A stretch of 64,000 bases of DNA from Spirochaetota bacterium. Its GTDB lineage: Bacteria; Spirochaetota; Brachyspiria; Brachyspirales; JACRPF01. Positions 25,614 to 32,889 of the stretch are shown in pieces. Every line of letters starts with the position of its first letter. Within the stretch, counting starts at the first letter, position 1. The DNA lies in NCBI GenBank assembly GCA_016214035.1, contig JACRPF010000005.1, positions 186,001 through 250,000 on the forward strand. Reading direction: 5' to 3'. Under the pieces are notes generated by a model. It did not search any database and was not told the DNA's origin. It saw nothing but the letters and a program-made list of their open reading frames with translations. The position numbers and the translations under genes were made by a program.

Positions 25614-26462
25614 TTATAATACAATCTTCGGCGCCGTTGCGGTAGCCCGGTCGGTCGCCACGATATAATTCTTATGTCCGCGTATATGCGTCACCGGATA
25701 ATCGTCTCCCGGCGCACCGAGTGCGGCCATGCGGAGCGCCGTGTTCGCCCATTGGAAATCCTTCGATTCGTTGCGCGTCATGAGGAGCAGTTTTCGTGCG
25801 CCGAGTATTTCGCGCATACCGAGCGTGATGGCCTTCCGCGGGAAGTTGATGAGATTGCCGCCGTAGGAATGGCGTGACGCGTCGAGCGTGCGTGTGAAGT
25901 CGTTAATCTCGATGATACGCGGGCCGGTATTTTTGATGCCGGGCGCCGGTTCGTTGAACGCAAGATGTCCGTGTATGCCGATGCCGCCGTAGCAGACTTC
26001 GATTCCGCCAGCAGCCGCTATCATCGCCGGGAGTCTGTCGAGATTTTCAGGCGACGGAAATACGACGGCATTGTCGGCAGGCCGGAGCCTGGTGTCGATG
26101 AGGTCGAAGAATATACGACGTACCTGGCCGCGGAAACTGATGGGACTATCGGTTGACACCAGTGCGCCGTCATCCGTGCAGTACTCATCCATGAAAAAGA
26201 AAGTCGCATAGCTGAGGTCTACGCGCTCATCGTTGATCATGCGTGCCATATTCGCGTACGGCTGTGTGGGACCTACCGGCACGATATATCCCGTCATGCG
26301 TTTTTCCCGCGCTGCCCGGGCGAACTCGTCCACCATGCTGCGTGCGAGATATTCATAGAGCTCATCGAGCGTGTTTGTGACGACAAGATGTCCGGCGCAT
26401 TCTTTCACCATCTCATCAACTGAAAGTGTGAATAGTTCCCGAATCTCTTTGCTGCGGTTCAT
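25614..26462 (-). CDS. Glucosamine-6-phosphate deaminase-like protein
   Basis: A 282-aa NagB/6-phosphogluconolactonase-superfamily protein. Asp92 in FFFMDEY matches the NagB general base, and GIGIHGHLAFNEP matches the active-site loop. In that loop the usual Asp before Gly-His is His164, while His166 and Glu171 are kept. Canonical NagB converts glucosamine-6-P to fructose-6-P and ammonia in the cytosol. The changed residue leaves activity and substrate open. It has a strong SD (AAGGAG), is followed by an amidohydrolase and is divergent from an AraC gene, with a shared regulatory element between them. Confidence 0.8.
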   Translation of the reverse strand: MNRSKEIRELFTLSVDEMVKECAGHLVVTNTLDELYEYLARSMVDEFARAAREKRMTGYIVPVGPTQPYANMARMINDERVDLSYATFFFMDEYCTDDGALVSTDSPISFRGQVRRIFFDLIDTRLRPADNAVVFPSPENLDRLPAMIAAAGGIEVCYGGIGIHGHLAFNEPAPGIKNTGPRIIEINDFTRTLDASRHSYGGNLINFPRKAITLGMREILGARKLLLMTRNESKDFQWANTALRMAALGAPGDDYPVTHIRGHKNYIVATDRATATAPKIVL

Positions 26463-26535
26463 AGTGAAGTCTCCTTAAAATCCGGCAGATAGTTTTCCGC
26501 GTTGCCGGTATGGTCATAATGTACTTCAGCATCAC

Positions 26536-26580
26536 CCGTTCGGGTATGTACAAAGTGGATGAATATGTTAAAATTGGAGT
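26536..26580. promoter_or_regulatory. 45-bp shared element, copy 1 (NagB-like/AraC intergenic)
   Basis: This stretch matches 29121-29165 at 37 of 45 positions without gaps, including CCGTTCGGGTAT and TGGATGAATATGT as fully identical blocks. It also contains the presumed AraC promoter (TGTACA 26547-26552, TAAAAT 26569-26574, then 6 nt to ATG). It lies 74 bp upstream of the leftward NagB-like gene and may be the operator for the AraC regulator. Confidence 0.6.
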
Positions 26581-27426
26581 ATGGAAGATACGAACGATCC
26601 GCCGATCATATTCGAACCGCGGGTGAGATTCTACTTCGGAAAAAAAGATGAGCACTTCATCGGCGCAGGTTTTCTGCGCTATCCGGCCCGTCATGCCCAC
26701 CGGCACGGTATTGAGAAAGGACATCCTGATTTCCGTTTTCTGTATCTGCTGGAAGGCGGCGGCATGTACGGAAGGCCGGATGGTGAACGCATACCCATCG
26801 CGCCGGGTGATCTTGTCTGCAGACGGCCGGACATCGATCATGCGATACTCCCCGAAAAGAACCGGCTCTGGCGGGAATTCTACTTCGTCCTGCCGCCGTT
26901 TCTGTACACGATGTTCCAGGAAGCCGATCTGATACCTAAACAGGATCTTTCCCGCATCCGTTGCGATGCATCGATGCGGACGGCGATGGAAACGGTCATC
27001 GCATCGGTGCAGCATGCCCGTTCATTCGCCGCGCTTCTGCCGGACATCGCCGATTTCATGACATTCATCAAAACCCGCACCGACGGCGCATATATGGACA
27101 AACGCGAACGGGTGATGATAGCAAAGGCGAAACGGATGCTTTCATCCGGGGTCGAACGCACGCTCTCGATGGAAACAGTCGCACGCTCTGTCGGCATGGA
27201 ATATGATGCGTTCCGCAAACGCTTCAAGGAGATCACCGGCATGGCGCCGAAGGAATACCGCATGCGGAAAAAGCTTGCGGCTGCAGCCGATATGCTGCTT
27301 GACGGGCAAATGTCGGTCTCCGCAATCAGCGAGCAACTCGGCTATCCCGATATCTTCTGTTTTTCGCGTCAGTTCAAATCGCATTTCCACTGTACCCCGC
27401 GCGAGTACCGGCGCATCTATCGCTGA
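26581..27426 (+). CDS. AraC-family regulator of amino-sugar genes (inferred)
   Basis: A 281-aa regulator with an N-terminal cupin-like sensing region (HRHGIEKGHPDFRFLYLLEG, then IAPGDLVCRRPDIDHAIL) and a C-terminal AraC HTH pair (about 180-281, ending GYPDIFCFSRQFKSHFHCTP). It is divergent from the NagB-like/amidohydrolase operon and convergent with the GH20-like gene. The shared 45-bp element upstream of both units makes it the best candidate regulator of both, by inference. GGAG sits only 1 nt from the ATG, so it cannot act as a normal SD. The -10-to-ATG distance suggests a leaderless message. Confidence 0.88.
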   Translation: MEDTNDPPIIFEPRVRFYFGKKDEHFIGAGFLRYPARHAHRHGIEKGHPDFRFLYLLEGGGMYGRPDGERIPIAPGDLVCRRPDIDHAILPEKNRLWREFYFVLPPFLYTMFQEADLIPKQDLSRIRCDASMRTAMETVIASVQHARSFAALLPDIADFMTFIKTRTDGAYMDKRERVMIAKAKRMLSSGVERTLSMETVARSVGMEYDAFRKRFKEITGMAPKEYRMRKKLAAAADMLLDGQMSVSAISEQLGYPDIFCFSRQFKSHFHCTPREYRRIYR

Positions 27427-27430
27427 CATT

Positions 27431-28891
27431 TCATTGCGGTGCCGGGGATGTTTCCGTCGCTGTTTTTTGCAGCCTGTTGGCAAGCTCATCATATTCCTGC
27501 CGCAGCGGCTGCATACGCTCATCACAATATCGTTCCATCCATATTGAAGGAACCAGATCGCGGAAGACATCAAGGATCTCCGCACGCAGATGTTCGAGCG
27601 CCGCAAGGTTGTTTTTCAGATAGCCGAGCATTTTATCAGCATTCAGCAGAGCACGCCGGCGCACGTCCGCTTCCATGCAGGCGATGGTTTCGCGTGACTT
27701 GATCGCGTTCATCCAGCCGGCACGGCGCTGACGTGTGAGGCGTTCCATAAGGTCGCGGCAGCGGACAAAGCGTTCTTTCTCGCCGCTATGTTCAATAAGC
27801 GACAATGCTGTATCGAGCACGTGCTGCCGCCACGGTGCATCGGGGTTACCGGGATCGCCCGACGCTGCAGCTTTGCCGCTCCAGATACGCCCGCAGGCTA
27901 CCATGAGGTCGAGCGCCGCATCGATGGGCTGATACTGGGGTGTGTCGGTTGTGGCGCGGCTCCAGGCGGTGTTCACTAATCCCGCGAACGGATACCGGCC
28001 TGCTATCACCGCCCAGTCGGCGATATTGGTAAGGCGCGTGACCGGATCGGGAACATCAAGGTACATGATATCGGAAAGACCCGCCTTGTATGCGCCCGCA
28101 CCCCACATTGTTATGCCGGCTTTGCGGAATCGTTCGAAAAGTGTATCGCATGCGGGAACACCGCCGCCGCCTTCAAGTATCGGCGGCCGTGACGAGTTTT
28201 CAGCTTCGGTAAGCGCCCGCGCCCATGGTGTTCGTTTGCGGTCAAAGCGATTGTATGCCCACACGCAGAGGTCCGCCTTAACAGCGATGGCTTTCAGCGC
28301 CGCATCATCCCACTCCAGCATCATATCATGCCAGAGTATGGGCCGTACACCGCGGGAAGCGAGCCGGTCGAGGATGGGTTCGACGTGATGAAGATAGAGA
28401 GCGCCTTTGCCGTGCTGTTCGATATATGCCTTTGTGTCGGGATGATGCCCGAATGTCCAGGCTTCATCACCGCCGAGATGGAAGTGACGGCAGTCCGGTG
28501 TTCTATCGAGCACTTCATCGACGAGTCCTTCGACGAGACTGCGCGCACCCTTTGCCAGAGGATTCAGTACGTCGACATGCTGCGGCAGTTCCCGAAGCTC
28601 TTTGTTTTCAGGGATACGAAGCCATGTCTCCATATGGCCGAGGCATTGCACAAGCGGGATGACCTCAAGTTCGAGTGACGCCGCATGTTCATGAAATGCG
28701 CGTATTTCGTCATCAGTATAACATGTCTCGTTTCTGTATCGGATTTCACGCCACGGAAACTGGTCTTCCCATTCCACAAGGAGCGCATTGTATCCGCTTT
28801 CCCGCGCTATCTCCATTAGCCGGAGAAGGCGCGGCATCGCAGGCGGTACTCCCTTAAGATCGAGATGCAGGGCGCGGAAATTCGGTTTCAT
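27431..28891 (-). CDS. GH20-like beta-N-acetylhexosaminidase
   Basis: A 486-aa protein without a signal peptide, so probably cytosolic. The TIM barrel has the GH20 catalytic pair in HFHLGGDEAWTFG (Asp-Glu). It resembles hexosaminidase-D-type enzymes more than secreted chitobiases (start RALHLDLKGVPP, then YNALLVEWEDQFPW). It would release N-acetylhexosamines from short oligosaccharides, feeding the NagB-like enzyme nearby. The start has GGAG. The upstream leader carries a small perfect hairpin and, further up, the 45-bp element seen at the NagB-like operon. Confidence 0.82.
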   Translation of the reverse strand: MKPNFRALHLDLKGVPPAMPRLLRLMEIARESGYNALLVEWEDQFPWREIRYRNETCYTDDEIRAFHEHAASLELEVIPLVQCLGHMETWLRIPENKELRELPQHVDVLNPLAKGARSLVEGLVDEVLDRTPDCRHFHLGGDEAWTFGHHPDTKAYIEQHGKGALYLHHVEPILDRLASRGVRPILWHDMMLEWDDAALKAIAVKADLCVWAYNRFDRKRTPWARALTEAENSSRPPILEGGGGVPACDTLFERFRKAGITMWGAGAYKAGLSDIMYLDVPDPVTRLTNIADWAVIAGRYPFAGLVNTAWSRATTDTPQYQPIDAALDLMVACGRIWSGKAAASGDPGNPDAPWRQHVLDTALSLIEHSGEKERFVRCRDLMERLTRQRRAGWMNAIKSRETIACMEADVRRRALLNADKMLGYLKNNLAALEHLRAEILDVFRDLVPSIWMERYCDERMQPLRQEYDELANRLQKTATETSPAPQ

Positions 28892-28906
28892 TGTTTACTC
28901 CATAGC

Positions 28907-28922
28907 GCGGGACATATCCCGC
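28907..28922. repeat. Inverted repeat in the GH20-like leader
   Basis: GCGGGA (28907-28912) and TCCCGC (28917-28922) are perfect arms around CATA, placed just upstream of the GGAG ribosome-binding site of the GH20-like gene. It could be an operator or an mRNA hairpin affecting translation. Confidence 0.45.
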
Positions 28923-28950
28923 AACCTAAAAGGATAAAATGACAGCATAA

Positions 28951-28977
28951 CAATAAAAATACGCGCATGGATGCGCG
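28951..28977 (-). terminator. Terminator-like hairpin after the AraC pair
   Basis: On the minus strand CGCGCAT/ATGCGCG (28977-28962) is followed by TATTTTTATT. It lies downstream of the leftward AraC pair and upstream of the GH20-like gene, so it would separate the two transcripts. Confidence 0.45.
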
Positions 28978-29120
28978 GAATCATGATGTACTCCCGCGCT
29001 TCGCTAGCGCAAGCGATGCTGGATGCATCGCGAGAGCGACGGTAACGTAGGAGAAATATTGTGTGCGAAATATTAGTATAAATAATATCTAGCATTCGTA
29101 ATATAAGATACTCAGTACTG

Positions 29121-29165
29121 CCGTTCGGGTATAGATAAAATGGATGAATATGTCAGAAATGGAGC
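29121..29165. promoter_or_regulatory. 45-bp shared element, copy 2 (upstream of GH20-like gene)
   Basis: Ungapped match to 26536-26580 at 37 of 45 positions. It lies between the AraC stop at 29171 and the GH20-like start at 28891, about 230 bp upstream of the latter. The plus-strand -10 and ATG of copy 1 are not kept, so conservation does not reflect an AraC promoter and points to a binding site for the leftward gene. Confidence 0.55.
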
Positions 29166-29170
29166 CGCAG

Positions 29171-30067
29171 TCAGCGTGTGCGGATGAATGACGACGGGAC
29201 GAGGCCGGTGTACTTCTTGAACATCGCGCTGAAATAGAACACGGTGCCGAAACCGAGCGCGCGCGCCGTCTCACTCACCGATCTGCCGTCGGCAAGCAGG
29301 CGTTTTGCGGCATCCACACGGAGACGGTTGGCATAATCGGTGATAGTCTCGCCGAATACCGCTTTGAATTTTCTGCTCACATATGACGGATGTACGCCGC
29401 AGTGTTGTGCGATATCGGCAAGCGATGCCGGTTCATGCATATGCGCCTCGATGTACGCCTTTGCCCGTGACGGCATATCCTCCGGGCCGGCGGCTCCTTC
29501 GGATAAAAGCCGTGTGACACGCGCGAGAAGCTCGCTGACGCGGTGATAAATAATCTCGCGAGCATACATCCGTTCGCGGGTGAGTTCTTCGCGAATGTCG
29601 CTGAAGATGAACTCGCAGCGTACGCCGGCCTGTATCACCGCGTACCGCGACACGCCGATGTGCCCGCCGATTCCGGAAAGATGCTGGTCTATCTCCTCGG
29701 TGAACCTGAGCGCCTTGAACGGACTGTTACGGTGTGCGTAGCGGTAATGGATAACCGATTCATGCTGCGCAGTGATCACGCGTTTTCCGGTCTGCATACC
29801 GAGCCAATAATAGGCAAGCTTCTCTGAAGGTGCGATGAAGCAGTGCTCCACCTCCGGCGCGATGATGATGAGGTCATACGGCCGTATCGTGACCGGCGGT
29901 GCGTTTTTCGTAAGCGTGATATCGCCCCCGCCCGCGGTGAAAAAGAAAAGCTCGTAGCCGTAGTGATAGTGCGGCAGCGGGAACGACGTGGCGCCGCCGG
30001 ATTCGAAACCGAAATGCGTGAGTCTCGGGAAATCCTTACGCGGAAAACTGACGTGGAATTCCTTCAT
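29171..30067 (-). CDS. AraC-family regulator (second of coupled pair)
   Basis: About 298 aa. It has a cupin-like N terminus (LPHYHYGYELFFFTAGGGDI, PYDLIIIAPEVEHCF) and an AraC HTH pair (SLADIAQHCGVHPSYVSRKF, then ARALGFGTVFYFSAMFKKYTG). The ATG at 30067 overlaps the preceding AraC stop as ATGA, so the two are made together. Two adjacent, unlike AraC regulators in one operon may work as partners or sense two stages of one pathway. The divergent URO-D-like gene is the likely target. Confidence 0.88.
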   Translation of the reverse strand: MKEFHVSFPRKDFPRLTHFGFESGGATSFPLPHYHYGYELFFFTAGGGDITLTKNAPPVTIRPYDLIIIAPEVEHCFIAPSEKLAYYWLGMQTGKRVITAQHESVIHYRYAHRNSPFKALRFTEEIDQHLSGIGGHIGVSRYAVIQAGVRCEFIFSDIREELTRERMYAREIIYHRVSELLARVTRLLSEGAAGPEDMPSRAKAYIEAHMHEPASLADIAQHCGVHPSYVSRKFKAVFGETITDYANRLRVDAAKRLLADGRSVSETARALGFGTVFYFSAMFKKYTGLVPSSFIRTR

Positions 30068-30891
30068 CGCTTTCCCCATTCGCGGAACGCCGCGCGATAA
30101 TCGGTGGGTGACATCGACGCGTGCTTGGTGAACCAGCGGGAAAAATAATACGGGTCATCGAAACCGAGCAGGCGTGCAACCGATGTTACCGTATCGCTGC
30201 CCGAGATGATGCGTTCCTTGGCGATGCCTATCTTCATGTGCGCGAAGTACATGCCGGGTGTATAACCCGTTTCGCGTTTGAACCGGCGGCGCGTGTACTG
30301 CACACTGAGATTGTTCTGTGCGCAGTAGCCGTCGAAATTAAAATCCATGACGCGCAGATGTTTTTTCATGGCCGCGATGATGGCACGTATCTCGCCGCTT
30401 ATCGAATCATCGGCACGATTACTCCGGCCTGAGGCGACGATTTCCTGCAGTACCGACGTCGCCCGCCGCGACAGTCCGGCGTGGAAGCCCGGTTTCTGCT
30501 TTTTGCAGAGCGTAAGGCATTCTTCCCAGAGCGCTATTATCGTGTTATTCGTTCCTACTTTGAATACCGGATCCGCCGGCGAGAACACGCCGTTCTCACG
30601 GTATCGGTCGGCGATAAAGCCTTCAAAGAGAAACCAATATTCAAGCGACGGCGGTTCACCCGGCGTATACGTATGCCATATCCCGGGGAACAGGATGAAC
30701 GCCTCTCCGGCTGATACCCGGCAACTTATTGCAGGGGAGCGGAAATCATACCAGCCGTCGGCGAGATACACAACGGCGTAAACGGGCAGTGTACGCGGTG
30801 AGGTAATGCCGGTCTTCGAACGCTGTTTGCCTACGCCGGTGATTTCAAGACCCATGCGCATGGCCAATGGATTGCGCGTGTTCAGTATCAT
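30064..30891 (-). CDS. AraC-family regulator (first of coupled pair)
   Basis: About 275 aa. The N-terminal sensing region contains VYLADGWYDFRS and ILFPGIWHTYTPGEPP. The C-terminal HTH pair ends LLGFDDPYYFSRWFTKHASM. I chose the ATG at 30891 over a TTG at 30909 because a good promoter (TGGACA, 16 nt, TATACT) ends exactly 6 nt before it, the spacing seen at other regulators here. It is divergent from the URO-D-like gene at 31011. Confidence 0.85.
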   Translation of the reverse strand: MILNTRNPLAMRMGLEITGVGKQRSKTGITSPRTLPVYAVVYLADGWYDFRSPAISCRVSAGEAFILFPGIWHTYTPGEPPSLEYWFLFEGFIADRYRENGVFSPADPVFKVGTNNTIIALWEECLTLCKKQKPGFHAGLSRRATSVLQEIVASGRSNRADDSISGEIRAIIAAMKKHLRVMDFNFDGYCAQNNLSVQYTRRRFKRETGYTPGMYFAHMKIGIAKERIISGSDTVTSVARLLGFDDPYYFSRWFTKHASMSPTDYRAAFREWGKR

Positions 30892-30897
30892 ACCGCG

Positions 30898-30925
30898 AGT
30901 ATATGGCAAGGTACGATTATGTCCA
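30898..30925 (-). promoter_or_regulatory. Leaderless-type promoter of the AraC pair
   Basis: On the minus strand TGGACA (30925-30920), 16 nt, TATACT (30903-30898), 6 nt and then ATG at 30891. No SD is present. Confidence 0.6.
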
Positions 30926-30946
30926 TCATATCGACGTTACCGTCCA

Positions 30947-30975
30947 TTCACCGTAACGCCTGCCGTGAGTATAGT
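30947..30975 (+). promoter_or_regulatory. Promoter of URO-D-like gene 2
   Basis: TTCACC (30947-30952), 17 nt and TATAGT (30970-30975) precede a normal leader with AAGGAG before the ATG at 31011. The promoter lies about 22 bp from the divergent AraC promoter, so one bound regulator could affect both. Confidence 0.45.
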
Positions 30976-31010
30976 ATTCTCATGACCGCAGCAACGGCAA
31001 GGAGATCGAT

Positions 31011-32177
31011 ATGACAGCAACAGTTGAACGCACAGAAGTCGCGGACGGTATTCATGCGATTGTACCCTATGACATGATGTCTCCGGGTGCACGCAAGATG
31101 CGTGATTTTTATGATATGAAACCGGGTGCGGCGTTCTATCAGCGCGAGTTCGGCTTCTATTCGCTTGAGGCATGGAAAACGCAGGGCATGCCGCAGGATA
31201 TACCGCATCATACACTGTTCGGGTTCGACCCGGCGGGAAAGCACAGCCTCGGACAGATAGGCTGGTGCGAGGCGGGATTCAATCCCGTGTTCGAGGACAA
31301 GATTCTCGAGGACCGCGGCGACTATGAAGTGGTGCAGGATTTTGCCGGCCGTCACGTGCTCTGTTTCAAGGGACGGCGCAGCGGTTTCATGCCGGAATAC
31401 ATCGACCATCCGGTGAAGGACATGCGCACCTGGAAGGAGCTCTGCGAATGGCGGCTTAATCCTTCATCACCCGAGCGGTATGCCGATCTTGACAAACGCA
31501 TGGCAAACGCACAGCGCGCCGCCGGTGAAGGGCAGGTGATATGCCAGAACCTTGTGGGCGGCTACATGTATCTGCGCAGCCTCATGGGACCGGAAGGCAT
31601 ACTCTACAAAGTATACGACGACCCGGAATTGATACACGCCTGCATGCGCACCTGGTTCATCCTCGCCGACGCCGTCATCGCGCGGCATCAGGAATATGTG
31701 ACGCTCGACGAGATCTATTTCGGCGAGGACATCTGCTATAACGCGGGGCCGCTCATCGGACCGGATATGATTCGCGAATTTCTCTTTCCGTATTATCAGC
31801 AGCTCATTACGAACGCAAAACATCGGCAGCTCGATCCGGACCGTCACCTTTTCGTCAATCTTGACACCGACGGCAAGGCGGCCACCGTCATCGAGGTGTA
31901 TCAGGAGATCGGCATGGATTACATGAATCCGTTCGAGGTGGCGTCGGGCTGCGACGTCGTGGAAGTCCGCAAAAAATATCCGTCACTTCTCATGCACGGC
32001 GGTTTTGACAAGCGCATCCTCGCAAAAGGCAAAGAGGCCATCGACCGTGAGGTGGACCGCATATTCCCGTTCATGAAAAAATACGGCGGCTATATGCCCA
32101 CGTGCGACCACGGTGTTCCCGAAGAAGTGAAGTATGAGGATTATCTGCATTATAGGAAGCGGTGCCTGGAGTTCTGA
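31011..32177 (+). CDS. URO-D-like protein lacking the zinc motif
   Basis: A 388-aa URO-D-superfamily TIM barrel. Where the paralogue at 16148-17164 has His-x-Cys (IHSCGD), this protein reads FVNLDTDGKAATVIEV, so the usual zinc ligands of corrinoid methyltransferases are missing. LLMHGGFDKRIL near the end is kept. It therefore probably has a different chemistry or is a different subfamily. It has AAGGAG and is divergent from two coupled AraC regulators. The context suggests carbohydrate or methylated-compound metabolism. No function is assigned. Confidence 0.8.
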   Translation: MTATVERTEVADGIHAIVPYDMMSPGARKMRDFYDMKPGAAFYQREFGFYSLEAWKTQGMPQDIPHHTLFGFDPAGKHSLGQIGWCEAGFNPVFEDKILEDRGDYEVVQDFAGRHVLCFKGRRSGFMPEYIDHPVKDMRTWKELCEWRLNPSSPERYADLDKRMANAQRAAGEGQVICQNLVGGYMYLRSLMGPEGILYKVYDDPELIHACMRTWFILADAVIARHQEYVTLDEIYFGEDICYNAGPLIGPDMIREFLFPYYQQLITNAKHRQLDPDRHLFVNLDTDGKAATVIEVYQEIGMDYMNPFEVASGCDVVEVRKKYPSLLMHGGFDKRILAKGKEAIDREVDRIFPFMKKYGGYMPTCDHGVPEEVKYEDYLHYRKRCLEF

Positions 32178-32889
32178 GGGGCCGCCTGCCCAACGCTACG
32201 CTCACTCGGGATGCGTAACTGCGCTTACGGGCTTGCGGGGGTATTTTCTTCACGCGCTAGCGTAACTCGCAAATATATGGTTTCACGATATTGTTTTGCC
32301 GGCATCATACGTTGATTGCACGGTATCGCGTAGGCTATGCTCGCACAACGCAGACGCGTTCAGAAAACACCCCCGCGGCGCCCGGCGCACAATACGCGTT
32401 GGCTCGTTCGCTGCGCTGTTACCCGCCATCGCGGAGTGGGAATCCCAAAAGCTTCGCGCATTAGAACCAATATTCCGTTCGTCGTAATACATATATTCTG
32501 GCATCCCGCAGTCATTTTTTCGTTCAAAGATAGTCTCCGCACGGTCTTCGTCCGTTTTCCCGTACGCGAAGACACACTGTTCCCGAAGGAATATAATTTC
32601 GGCGCTGACGCCCGGAGCTTTTCCGCGGTAGAAGATAATTTCTTCAAGCTCGAAGATATCATTTCACAAGGCGCCGGACATGCTTCTCACGTCCCGGAAG
32701 TTCCGAAACACGTGTCCAGGTCTCCGGAACACGCGCCCGGGTCATCTTTGAGCGCGCCGAAATATCCTTCTGCCTGGAATTGGACTGTACCCATGAAAAA
32801 AACGGCTTGACGCGGTGGATATGCCGCAGTAACTGTATGAAATGCTATGCAGCAAAAAAATAGTCCGAACCGTTGACTTCCAATCCTCT
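32178..32889. other. 712-bp stretch with no supported gene
   Basis: This lies between convergent genes and holds no open frame with a convincing start, ribosome-binding site or family motif. It is rich in short CGCT/AGCG-type inverted stretches (for example around 32195-32270), which resemble degenerate intergenic repeats. A similar GC-rich patch occurs at 28990-29050. The right part (32520-32810) is less repetitive and could be gene debris. I see no RNA gene. Confidence 0.5.

Noticed and set aside
32283-32504. Possible 73-aa minus-strand protein in the gene-free stretch
   Set aside because: There is no SD, no recognisable domain, and the frame follows inverted GC-rich pieces, so it is more likely an intergenic repeat artefact.
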